From Lycorma delicatula (lineage: Eukaryota > Arthropoda > Insecta > Hemiptera > Fulgoridae): a DNA stretch of 64,000 bases. The stretch lies in the NCBI RefSeq assembly GCF_047948215.1, contig NC_134455.1:75889189-75953188 (forward strand). The letters are read 5' to 3'. The notes beneath the pieces were generated by a model, which was not told where the DNA came from, did not search any database, and saw only the letters and a list, made by a program, of their open reading frames with translations. Positions within the stretch are counted from its first letter, which is position 1. Every line of letters begins with the position of its first letter. Position numbers and translations under genes: made by a program. Positions 36,670-47,411 of this stretch are shown in pieces.

Positions 36670-37079
36670 TATAAGAAATATATGTCAAAAAATATGTTTA
36701 CAATTGTATAAATAAAATATGGCGACTATTTCAAGTTTAATAAAAAATATTATACACAAAAAATACCTTACCTATGTGATCTTCAGAATTATATTTGGAG
36801 GAGTTTGAGAGTATATTAGTTCATGGCATCACTCATACAGAAAGTTTTAACATGGACATGGTATGTTGATGATATTCTCATTATATATAACTGGGCAATA
36901 AAGAATGAACATCTAATAATATTAAACAAATTAAATTTCTGAAATGAAATTTTATAATTCAATTTGATATACAATCAGAAACTATCTGAGGGAGAGAGTT
37001 TTAGAAAAACTGCAACAGATAGCAACACAACTATGTAATAAATTATATACAATTTTTATTTTAATATTAGAGTAATGTA

Positions 37080-37345
37080 ATAATCATTACACCATGTACA
37101 TAGTTTATTTTAGTATTTTTAATTTTTAATATGTTGTTTAATTAAATAATTTAATAATAACTGAGGAAGTGGGATCCTCAAAAGTGTTTTCATGAAAAAA
37201 TTAAAGTAAGATATGTTTTATCTCAATATTCTATACTAGGTGGTTTATACTACAGAATTAAAAATATAATTTAACAGTATAGAGGAATAATATCAATTTT
37301 AAAAAGACTAATTTTAATAAAATAATCTATACAGAAAATTGCCTA
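37080..37345 (+). repeat. Penelope terminal repeat of the nested copy
   Basis: Follows the RT block and is homologous to 4990-5170 (plus) and 29614-29790 (minus). It carries motif 3. Confidence 0.7.
37155..37196 (+). ncRNA. Hammerhead-ribozyme-like motif 3 (degenerate)
   Basis: CTGAGGA at 37161-37167 and stem II GTGGGATCCTC are kept, but GAAA has become AAAA and the left strand of stem I (AATAATAA) no longer pairs with TTTCATGA. Probably inactive. Confidence 0.45.
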
Positions 37346-38539
37346 AAATGAGATACTGTGTATTCATACACAAGATATTTCATTTTTATTACCCTAGGTG
37401 ATTTTCTTGTAAAATCCACGTATAACACAAAAAAAAATAACTTAAACAAAAGCTACTCATATTGGAGAAGGATACCTCAAGTTGAACTTGGATTTGATTT
37501 AAAAAAGATAATTAATGTATTCGTTAAAAATAAATATAAATATAAAAAATTTTTAAAATAACAGATTATTTAAGGGAATACAAAATGAATGACCTTATTT
37601 CAAGGTTAGAATGATTTTATCAAAATGGAATGACTTATTTTGATCCAACCAATGAAAAGTGCAGAAAATTTTTCATTGGAATATGTAGTTACACATATGA
37701 CCTGGGACCTTCGATAGTCATGCAGCACACCATCAGTGATGCTGTCATACGGGTGCTGGACTCTTTTATTATATAACTGCAGAATTAAAAATACTAAAAT
37801 AATTATACTAAAATAAAATAACACAAAGATTAATAACACTGATAAACATAATTTTTGTTTCCTAACATGCGATACATGATTTTAATCTGTTTTTTAATGC
37901 TGAAAACGAATATGAACTCAGAATCTTTCTATCACTCACCATTTTAGAAAAATTTTTTAATTTTAATTAAATGATTTTTCATTTTTCAATGTAGAGTTAG
38001 CATTTTAAGCTCCTATATTGTATTTTTAATTGTTTAACAATTAAAAATCATTTTTTATTGTTTATCTTTGTTACCATAATTTGTAGCTATAAATAAACAA
38101 TACTAGACAAAGAATTAAATCATATCATTGTCATATATTATGACATATATAATACTGAAGAGTGAGCCTCCATGGACAAGATTAACCACGTCTGTGCAGA
38201 TCAAAACATGTAAATGAAGATACAGCTATGTTGTTTGTATTAAGCACTGGATTTAGGAATCCAGTGCTTAATTAATTTTGTTCAGTCTTATTGCTATCTG
38301 AAGTTTGAACAGTGCAGTGTTATAATGCCTTGAAATTGTGTAATTGATATGGATGCCTTTTGTTATGTGGTGTTTACCATAAAATCAAATAGAAAAAAAC
38401 ATTACCTCTTTAATTAAAAAAGCATATCATTTGTACTTTCAGTGTAAAATTGGTGACTAGGATAAGACTTCTCATATAGTATGCACCAATATGTATGTGG
38501 ATAAGAGCTTCTCATTTAGTATGCACTAATTGTTCTATA
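37346..38539. other. Intronic sequence, nothing recognised
   Basis: Part of the 14.4-kb dynein intron. A short phrase near 37780-37800 resembles the Penelope terminal repeat flank. Otherwise nothing recognised. Confidence 0.4.
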
Positions 38540-40030
38540 TATTTAACAGGATGGCTGAAAGGTACACGAAAGGCTTTGCCATTTGGTGTACCTATGGTTT
38601 GGTGTGAACTAAAGGACCATGTAACCGATTGTTACTTTTGTTTAACAAGTGGTATGGAATTTCAAAAAATGTAAACATACTGTACCCTTCATTGCAATTT
38701 GCAATCAGGCCTATACCTCACAGTAAAATTATTTCAGTTCCTGAGCCACCAGAATGTATGTTTTGAAAGTAGCGATGAAGAATTACGCAGTACTGAAGAA
38801 GACAACAATGATTTTGAATTATCTTAACTATCTTCCAATAAGCCACATCTTATATCACAAGGTGAATTATATGACTTGATTAGAGATTTAAATTTATAAA
38901 AAAATCAAGCTGAACTGTTAGAATCAAGACTGCAAGGTTGGAATTTACTTCAAAAAAATACAAAAATTTTTGCTTTTGAATCTGACAAAAAGAACTTTCT
39001 CAGTAATTTATTGATGAAAATAATTTGCTTTATTTCACAAACATTGATGAGCTTATGTTGCACTTAGGACAAGTTCATAAACCTGATGACTGGTGCCTTT
39101 TCACAAATTCATCCAAGTATAGTTTAAAAGTGGTTCTACTACACAACAGTAACAAATATCCTTCGATATCAATCGCTTATGATATTAATTTGAAAGAGAC
39201 ATACAATGTGGTGAAAGATGTTGTTGAAAAAATAAATTATAAAAAAACATAGCTGGAACATATCTGGTGATTTGAAAGTTATAGCTATTTTGTTAGGCAT
39301 ACAGTTAGGCTATACTAAGAACATGCGTTTTCTTTGCTAATGGGACAGCTGAGCTAGGGATAAACACTATGTTACCAAAGAGTAGAAGAAATAAGACAAC
39401 TTAACTCCAAACAGGAAAAATGTTATTCATGAACCATTAGTTGAACCCAAAAAAATATTTTTACCCCCTCTCCATATCAAGCTAAGACTAATGAAGAATT
39501 TTGTAAAAGCAATGAAGAAGGATAGTCCTGGATTTTTGTCCTTCAGGCAAAAATTTCCAAACGTAAGTAAAGGAAAATTTAAAGAAAGAATATTTGTTGG
39601 TCCTCAAATAAGAGAGTTGGCCAAAGATGATTTATTTAACTCGATGTTAAATAATGTAGAAAGTGCAGCTTGAGCTTCATTTAAAGACGTTTACAAAACT
39701 TTTCTCGGCAAACAACAATCAGACAATTACCATGATAATGTTAATCAACTTCTTACTTCATACAGAGCTATGTGAGGATGTAATATGTCTTTGAAAATAC
39801 ATTTCCTCCATTCATATGTGGATTTTTTTTCCAACAACCTCAGAGATGTAAGTGACAAAAATAGTGAATGTTCAAAGACATTTCGGTGATGGAAAGCCAT
39901 TATAAAGGAAAATGGAATACTAACATGCTAGCCGATTACTGTTGGACATTAACTCAGGATGTCTCTGAAGCTATTTATAAAAGAAAAGCATCAGTGAAAT
40001 CATTCTAACACAGATATGGCCATGTAAAAT
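38540..40030 (+). pseudogene. Pseudogene of an unnamed multicopy arthropod ORF family (copy 2)
   Basis: Plus-strand blocks in order: LKGTRKALPFGVPMVWCELK and CYFCLTSGMEFQK (38550-38670); SQGELYDLIRDLNL near 38860; LLESRLQGWNLLQKNTK near 38920; LLYFTNIDELMLHLGQVHK (39025 on); PDDWCLFTNSSKYSLKVVLL; DLKVIAILLG; MKNFVKAMKKDSPGF (39491 on); FVGPQIRELAKDDLF; GCNMSLKIHFLHSYVDFF near 39780; VSDKNSE; and MLADYCWTLTQDV near 39930. Stops and shifts break it. It aligns throughout with copy 1 at 19320-20885, which is on the opposite strand. Function unknown; no catalytic motif recognised. Confidence 0.72.
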
Positions 40031-40309
40031 TATAAATTTTACAGATTTTAACTATATTTTCCTTCAATTTTTTTTTAAAATGTAATTTATTTAAAACTAA
40101 GGATGATAGAAAAATTGTATCACACTTAGAGAAACATTACATTTTTTTTCTGTCAGTGTATTAGTTTATACTTAATATAAAATTATGCATACAAAATAAT
40201 AATAAAAAAAATTATTAACATATTTTTAAAAATTAATATAGAAAAGCATAGACAAAATAGTCACATTATAAAAGAATTAAAAAATAATAATAATAGCAGA
40301 GAGAAATTT

Positions 40310-40900
40310 AGAGAAATACGCAAAATTGTGTGTTAATATTATTAAATGTAATAAATATTTATATTGGCAAAACCAACAGGTCGCTTAAAGAAAGATTTAT
40401 AAAAGATTACAAGCATATAAAAAAGTATATCTAATCTAGCTGACAATTTTTAGAATACAAAGTATTACAAATTGCAAAAATAATTTAGATATTAGAAATA
40501 TGTAACAATGATAAAAAATGAATATACATGAAAAATATTACATTTACAAATATAAACAAAAATATAAAATGACAAATCACCAGATCACTTTTGAAAATGA
40601 CAATTTAATTACAAACATAATAAAATTACAATCTAATAGCTGGCAATAACAACATAGTAAAGGAAAATGCTATGTTTTAAAGATTACATCATTCCAAATC
40701 TGGGACAGCACATGCTTTCATAATACTATTCAAAATTTTTAAAACAGAGAAAAACTTAAAACAATAAATTTTTAAAGGATTTATAATTCATATATGTATA
40801 TAATGTAATTATAGAACTCAATACCAACTGAAGATGCGGGATCCTGTGAAAATCGATTCTTGGAAATTAATATGGTAAGTTTAACTTAATTAATTATTGT
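40310..40900 (+). pseudogene. Penelope-like element 3' part (GIY-YIG region and terminal repeat)
   Basis: Across small shifts the plus strand reads NIIKCNKYLYWQNQ (remnant of the GIY-YIG core), then RSLKERFIKDYKHIKK and YISNLADNF, IAKNNLDIRN and MNIHEKYYIYKYK. That is the endonuclease domain and tail of a Penelope-like element. The terminal part contains hammerhead motif 4. Confidence 0.72.
40824..40863 (+). ncRNA. Hammerhead-ribozyme-like motif 4, complete
   Basis: Stem I CCAA (40824-40827), CTGAAGA (40828-40834), T, stem II GCGGGATCCTGT (G-U, C-G, G-U, G-C on loop GATC), GAA, stem III AATCGATT (self-complementary), C as H17, stem I TTGG (40860-40863). All core positions are present. Stem I and stem III differ from motifs 1 and 2 yet still pair. 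Antisense to the dynein transcript. Confidence 0.72.
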
Positions 40901-41667
40901 GTTTTGGTGGATTATATTTCATATAATATTATATTAATCTTTTATACATATATATATATTTATATATAAAATAAAAGCTGGAACTCAAAATTAAGAAACT
41001 TCTATACAAACCATTTTTTGAAATAATAGAAACAGATTTCTATCACCTCTCATAAAAAACAGGTTTGCCAACAGTTTAGGTTCAATTTTAGTTATGGTTT
41101 GATTTTATTGACTATTTTAAACTATTTAAGTTAAAAATATGAACTTTCACTTCAGAATTAACATTTTCAATTTCTTTGTGATATATATTCAGTTAGTGTA
41201 ACTGTTTTACAGTTTTCTTTTAACTACTTTGTATATATTGGTAAAATGGTACGCCTATTGAAAATTTATAATAATCATCAGCAACAGTACTTTTATTCGG
41301 AATTATCTTCTATAAGAAATAAATGAAACAATTAACATTTATTAATTGTTTTTATCAAGGGAGTTTTTAAAAATTTTTTTTAGAAAAATAATTAATTTTT
41401 AAACTACTTTCTCAACACTTAAAGGCATAATTTTATTTTTATTCATTAAGAAATATGATTTTTTTTAAATTATTTTTTTTTTAGATCAAATCAATTAACC
41501 AACTATGGTTAATGGAAATTAAAGTTTATCTATATTTATATTTACAATTTTAAATTTTAGATTTAATTTTCAATTAATAATTTCTAATTATATAATACAG
41601 AAAGCAAACAATAAAATACAGAATCCACAAAAACAAAAATGAAATGAATGGAAAACAAAATACGCAC
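40901..41667. other. Intronic sequence, nothing recognised
   Basis: AT-rich DNA before the AAA2 sensor exon; no feature recognised. Confidence 0.5.
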
Positions 41668-41943
41668 AAAAAACAGATGAAGTTCTGATGTTTCAATGAA
41701 TAACTTGCAATTTAAGCGAATAAAGTTGAAACATGCAGGAATAAGCCAATCAGTAAGTTCTTCAAGTAATTCAAGCTGTTCAGGTAATATTTTCTGTTGT
41801 AATATATTCTTATATGAAGCAAAAATCGGCCGCCATCCAAGCATTTGAGGTTCAAGATATATCATTCCACACCTTGATACAGTTGCTGGACTTGCTTGTT
41901 CTAAATCAGCTGGTTCAAATATTAAATTCATTTTGTTTGACAT
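41668..41943 (-). CDS. Dynein heavy chain exon: AAA2 sensor region and C-terminal helices
   Basis: The exon is 276 nt (92 codons), phase 0 at both ends, with acceptor gtttag and donor GTGCGT. Its peptide starts MSNKMNLIFEPADLEQ and continues ASPATVSRCGMIYLEP, one of the most conserved stretches of axonemal heavy chains. The remainder covers the small alpha-helical part of AAA2 and ends IETSELHLFF. The internal ATG at the first codon is coincidental and not a start. The 9.7-kb intron before it holds LINE copy C, the Jockey-type LINE and SINEs; the 14.4-kb intron after it is the largest in the window. Confidence 0.97.
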
Positions 41944-43048
41944 CTAAACAAAAAACAAAGATGTAATATAATAAAACTTAATGAAGACTTTCATTTGTTG
42001 AAAAAATTCATTACTATACATGAAAGTTATCAACATAGAGATTGAAGCAAGCGTTCGTCATGGTTATTGAAATGGTATAGACATATGTATTTCAGCAGGG
42101 AAGTTGTATATTAATCAATAAGTCACAAAATGTTAAAAACTTGGCTAGGAATTCACAATGTGAATTTAAAAATGTGATAATTGTTTTGAAAAACAGTATG
42201 CCATCTACTGGCAATTCAGTACAGTTGCCGCCAATTAATGATGAGCTTGGGGTGGCGACGATTACTACCCAGCCTAAGTTGCAAAATGTTTATGCTACTA
42301 AGAGATGACTAATCATGGTGTGCCAATGTTTCAGAGAACAATGACATGTGAGCTGATCATCCAGCTTGGATGGTGTGCTTCATAATTACGTGGTTGTACA
42401 TGGTGGTTGTACATAGTGTCACAATTACGTGGATACATAGTATCAAAAAAAGACAGTAAAAAAATTTCAAATAAATATTTAAGATTTTGATGTACAGGAT
42501 TATTGAATTCCAGAAATTAATCAAGATGAAAAGTTTGAAATTGAAAGGTCTGAAAGGAAATGACTGAAGGAAAAAGAAGTTATATAGAAAATTTGTGAAA
42601 AACTAGTCTTATGATCTGATCTTAAATATAATCTCTTCTATTTAAGCAAATAAGCTTTCTCCCCTGATCCTTTTTACTTTTTATGAGGATTTATTTATAT
42701 GACTATAATTACACATTTACATTATTTACCTTACACCTTTACCCCTACTACTCTATTGAATATGGTGTACTTGGTATATTGAATATTATGTGCACAGAAA
42801 TTACTGAATTGTTCAGGAGTGAGTACGCCAAATCTCTTAACTCACTAAGTGGAGAAAATATTAATCTAATTACTAAATTGCTACACCAATGAGAAGAGAA
42901 AGAAAATTTCCTAAAGTAGTAGTTGATAGGCTTATTTTTTTAGTTTCAGAATTAGTAAAATTTCTTACAAGGCTGTAGAGGGGATAAAACCAGTAGGAGA
43001 AGTTAAAAATTAAAATCATATAATTAAAAATCAATGAAGTACATAATT
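41944..43048. other. Intronic sequence, nothing recognised
   Basis: A slightly less AT-rich patch at about 42200-42430 may be an unnamed repeat; no domain or ends seen. Confidence 0.4.
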
Positions 43049-43356
43049 GAGGTTACGTGTTGTAACAAGTTCAATAATATTAACAGTTTCAACACAGAAC
43101 AGAGAAATGTAAAGTGAATGATTTCTATCACAGAAAAAACAGAATTATTAAAAAATTGCATTAATTAATTAATATTAAGTTCATAATCTTTTCATCTTTA
43201 TTTATTCTGTATTAACTCATACTAATTAGTAGTAATTAATTAATGTAATTTTCTGGTAATTCTGTTTTTTCTCTGATACAAATCATTCACTTTACATTTC
43301 TCTGTTCTGTGTTGAAACATTTAATAGCATTGAACGTGTTACTTCTTGTAACCACA
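43049..43356. repeat. Long inverted repeat (about 130-bp arms)
   Basis: The left arm (43049-43178) is the reverse complement of the right arm (about 43230-43356) with scattered mismatches. Clear shared runs are CAACACAGAACAGAGAAATG and TAAAGTGAATGATTT on the left, mirrored on the right, and the outer ends GGTTAC/GTAACC. The ~50-bp AT-rich spacer leaves a foldback hairpin. It abuts the Jockey-type LINE; whether it is a MITE or a local inverted duplication is open. Confidence 0.8.
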
Positions 43357-43379
43357 GAATGAGGTTAACCTAAATTTCA

Positions 43380-45440
43380 CAGCTGTTAGTGAAGGCAGAG
43401 ATTCAGGTGGCATGTTTAGAAACTAAAAAGAGTGTTACAGAACGTACACTAGCAATTGCTAAAAGCTCTAAACAACGCTAGAACAGTTAGATGGAAAGAA
43501 ATGCTGAAAAGCCTCAACTTTAAGCATATCAGCAGGACAGCATGGAATTTATTACGCAAGCTGGAACTGAACAAAAAACATCTGTCGCTACTACTAACAC
43601 CCCTAGGCCAGAAGCCATAGCCAAAAGGACCTATCAAAGATCATTATTGATAAGACACAAGAGAGAGGTGAGGTATGCAATTGGTGAAATTCATAAAAGT
43701 CGTCAACAGGTCCTCCCCATTATCACAATGGAAGAATTCAATGCTGCAATCAATTTAACAAAATGTAGAAAAGCAGCTGGATTAGACAAAATATATCCCG
43801 AGTTTATTAAATACATCGATCCAAACATGAAATGATGGCTTTTAAATCTTTACGATATCCTGTGAAGGGATAAGTTACCAAAACTTTTCAAGAAAAGTAA
43901 AGTAATTGCCATTTCTAACCCTGGAAAGGACATTGCTCAACACGAAAACTACAAACCATTAGTACTTTTAAGCATATATTTCAAGATCTTAGAAAGAATA
44001 CTACTTGTCTGTCTAACACCCATTGTCAGTAATGGTATGTCAATGGAGTAGGCTGCTTTTATGTCAGGAAGAAGTTGCTGCGATCAGGTACTTTTGCTTA
44101 CAACCTATATAGAAAAAGGATTTCAACAAAGGTTTAAAACATCTGCTGCATTTATTGATTTAAGTTCAGCCTATGGTACATTTTGGAAAGAAGGACTACA
44201 ACTCAAGGTGTATCAGCTTGTTCCTTGCAAATCGTTGTTTAATTTACTGAATGAGATGCTGAGTGATAGACTTTTCCAAGTACAGCTAAATGGAAAGCCA
44301 AGCATTTTCTACAGCCTACAAAATAACCTACTGCAAGGATCCGTACTGGCACTTCTATTGTTTAATATTTATATCTCAGATAAACCACCAACTACATCTC
44401 GAAAATTCATGTATGCATATGATATTGCCATCGGTATACAAACCTTGAACTTAGCCCAAACTGAGGCTGTGTTGACAGAAGACCTAGGAAAAATCAGTAA
44501 ATATTTTTAAAAATCGGGACTTCGGCTGAATCCAAATAAAATTGGAAGTCATGGCATTCCATCTTAACAACAGGGAGGCTCAACGAACTCTTGCCATTAA
44601 TTATGAAGGAGGCACACTGAAACATAACCCACACCCAAATTACCTTGCTTACATGCTCGACAAAACACTCACCTTTAAACAACACCTTGAAAAATTATCG
44701 GCTAGAATTAAAACTAGAGCCAGCCTGATTCAGAAGCTGACCAATTCATCTTGGGGAGCTACCGCCGAAACTCTAAGAATCAGTGCACTAGCCCTCATAC
44801 ATTTAACTGCAGAATAATGTGTTCCTGTTTGGATTAATATAAGCTGCCACAATAAGCTTGTCGACACACATCTAAACTACGCTATGCAAACTGTACTTGA
44901 AACCATTAGAAATATGCTGCCATTGTGAGTAATATTACATTCCTCCAAACTAGATGACTGGCAGCCCTCAAATCACAGTTGGAAAAATATAATACTAACC
45001 TATCTCTACCTACTCATGCCGATATAGATTTTCTCAAACAGCACTGAAGACTGAAGTCCAGACATCCACCTGTAGCAGCCACCAATTTGGTCAATGACCT
45101 CAACACAAAGGATCACTAGACATCACTATGGCAAGGTCAGAATATCACTAACTCCAACCTTGTGACAGATCCAACTCTGAGGGTACCAGGATTTACTCTT
45201 TCCAGAAGACAGTGGTGTAACCAATAGGATTCACACAAATCATGGTATCTTCAATAAGAGCCTGACCCAATGGGGAGCTGCAGAAAGCCCATGATGTGAC
45301 CAACGTGGAGCTGAAGAGCAAACGATTGCCCACCTGGCCCTGGTTTGTCCAAATACATCTTTTAGAGGATCACTACAAAACATTCATGATCTTATCCCTG
45401 AAGCATTAGAATGGCTGACCCACTGAGACCTGTGTTTGTG
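43380..45440 (+). mobile_element. Jockey-type non-LTR retrotransposon remnant
   Basis: Plus-strand blocks: MEEFNAAINLTKCRKAAGLD near 43729-43790; KVIAISNPGKD-like near 43900; SGRSCCDQVLLLTTYIEKGF at 44064 on; TSAAFIDLSSAYGTFW (first catalytic region); QNNLLQGSVLALLLFNIYIS; KFMYAYDIAIG (where the family has YADD); and HPNYLAYMLDKTLTFKQHL. It continues with NISCHNKLVDTHLNYAMQTV and, at the end, a CxCG...EQTIAHLALVCP-like zinc-knuckle region, then LIPEALEWL. The YADD box is damaged (AYDIA) and stops occur, so it is inactive. No endonuclease domain is visible, so it is 5'-truncated. Confidence 0.82.
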
Positions 45441-45534
45441 ATTAAAAGGTGCAATAGACATAATATCAACAATATTATTGACATAATATTGTTAAATTAT
45501 TGTAAAAATTGCGATGTTTGTAAGTACATTCGAA

Positions 45535-45703
45535 TAGATATATAACTAAAACCCAACCACCAAAGAACACTGATATCCACAGTCTAGCATTCAAATCCAT
45601 ATAAAAGCAACTGCCTGTATAAGGATTCGAACCTTAGAACTCCCGACCTCGAAAATCAGCTGATTTTATGATGATGAGTTTAACCACAAGACTAACTCGG
45701 TGG
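45535..45703 (-). repeat. tRNA-derived SINE family 1, with tRNA head
   Basis: On the minus strand it starts CCACCGAGTTAGTCTTGTGG (A-box region) and carries the B box GGTTCGAATCC near 45622-45632. The head is followed by the body GGATTTGAATGCTAGACTG and GGTGGTTGGGTTTTAGTTAT. The A and B boxes form an internal RNA polymerase III promoter. The SINE body and sequence context argue against a true tRNA gene. Confidence 0.85.
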
Positions 45704-46730
45704 ATTAAATTTACTTGCTAAATTTACTAAATTAAAATTCTGATTTTCTAATATAAAAGTGTACCAATTAAACTTGAAATTCTTTACACTTGATCCATTA
45801 CTGACCAAAACATCAAGGCCCAATTTTAATTTGAACTTTTGATAATTAATCTGTTCACTGGTACAGGATTTTCCAATTTTTACGAAATTTGATAGTAAGG
45901 TTCCTTACTGCTTATACGTTAATGACTTTTCATCAAATTTTCCGTTTGAGAATGGCTGATGTTATATTTCTTACATGAGGGGTTAAAGGAAAGGTGTTGC
46001 AGAGAGGAAAATTCCATTGTCAAGCAACTGTTATCAGATTGAAAACTGAATACATAATCTCTCTACTACTGATGAAACATTTTCCTGATACTATCCAACC
46101 AGATGCTATCGATCATGTATACTCCACTCTTTCACTTTTTATTTCCTCTTTAAGCTTACAGTTTATTTCTGAGACCATTTCAGTTTTTCAGAATAGTAAT
46201 GTGCTTTCTTAGTTCACTAAATATTACTTATCAAAGTTTAGAAAGCATACACACACATGTGTGTATCTGTGATGTCTAACGTTGTATTGGCACTACTAAT
46301 CATACAATGGAGGGTTAGTGTACCATGAGAAGTCATTATGGGTACATGAAGCCAGTCACCAAAACAATAACCCATTCCCACTCTGCCTGTTAACTGATTT
46401 AAGATTTTATTATTAACAGGTATGAAACTTATTTATTATCATTTGCTCCTTTGGAAACCATTCAATAAAAAACACCCTTCTTTATAATCATCAGTTATAT
46501 AAGTGATAATTGTGTCCCTGGAAACAGTGCTTATGATAATTTTAATATAGTAAGATTATTTTTGACACTGGTTAAACATATTATAATTGACAATTCCGTT
46601 TTATAATTTATTTATTTATTTTGCTTTTAGTTTATTATTTCAGTTTAGTTGTACAATAGTGTTTGTTTAAATCATTTAATTAAAAAGATCTGCTAACAGA
46701 TCTACTTTTATTAGGCAAAAAATAATAAAT
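45704..46730. other. Intronic sequence, nothing recognised
   Basis: A less AT-rich patch at about 45780-46100 could be an unnamed repeat. The frame at 45994-46212 has no domain. Confidence 0.4.
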
Positions 46731-46860
46731 TCACACATCTCAGGAATGGTCGACCTGAGATTGTACAAGACTACACTTCATTTACATTCATAGACCTCAT
46801 CCTCTGAAGTAATACCTTATGGAGGTTCTAGAGGTTAAACAGAAAAAAAGGGAAAAAAAA
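46731..46860 (+). repeat. 3' tail of SINE family 1
   Basis: Reads CACACATCTCAGGAATGGTC, then GACCTGAGATTGTACAAGAC, CCTCTGAAGTAATACCTTA and an A-rich end. The same tail, reversed, is part of the copy at 30046-30232. Confidence 0.7.
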
Positions 46861-47411
46861 ATAAATAAATTCAAATTAACTATAGAACATTAAATAACAA
46901 AAAGTAAATGAAACTACAAAAGAATATAGAAATTAGGTTAAGTACATGCATATAAATTATACTTATAAATCAGAATTTTTATCTGAATATAAATGTCAAA
47001 CTAAACAAAGTATATTTTTATTATAAGAGATGTTGTCACTTTTACGCAACAATTATTGATCATGTAACATTAAAAGGTAACAAGTTTTGTGATGTTAATT
47101 TTAATATTAAATTCAAGCTTATTCCTAATTGATTTTTTTTTTTAGCCAAAAAATCTGTATATATCTGCATATAATTATTATTATACTTATATAAGTTTTA
47201 TTAAAGGTATTATAAATTTATATAATTTTGTTTTGTATTGAGTACAATTATCTACCTTTCTTAGTTTTTGTAAAAATTAAATCATATATTGACACAATTA
47301 GAACATACTCCATTTTCAAAAATACAGTATTAAATACTCAGTATAAAGATGATGATGATATTAGAAAAAATAAATATATACATATTATATATATATATAT
47401 TTTTTTTTTCT
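46861..47411. other. Intronic sequence ending in an AT microsatellite
   Basis: AT-rich, with an AT repeat and T run at about 47385-47411 into which LINE copy C appears to have inserted. Confidence 0.5.

Larger units (their letters stand above)
33826..37345 (+). mobile_element. Penelope-like element with two nested insertions
   Basis: Penelope sequence is seen in three plus-strand blocks: 33826-34486 (N-terminal region, PFEPIVPELTRLSKIHKL), 35135-35345 (DLPKTFNIKN, then YPSIPTDPIIKIIKNKL and DPKFIKCIIN) and 36670-37345 (LEEFESILVHGITHTES and WYVDDILIIYN, then the terminal repeat). Block 2 fits directly to block 1 across an insertion at 34487-35134, and to block 3 across a mariner at 35346-36669. 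Frames are broken. The N-terminal region is homologous to 54318-54480. Confidence 0.82.

Noticed and set aside
41584..41667. Extension of the AAA2 exon past HLFF
   Set aside because: The next residues are expected to be like CFTRLL, which are found in the 27.2-kb exon; the local continuation is intron after GTGCGT.
45600..45703. Possible tRNA gene on the minus strand
   Set aside because: A and B boxes are present, but the sequence runs into a SINE body shared with other copies and no clean cloverleaf can be drawn.
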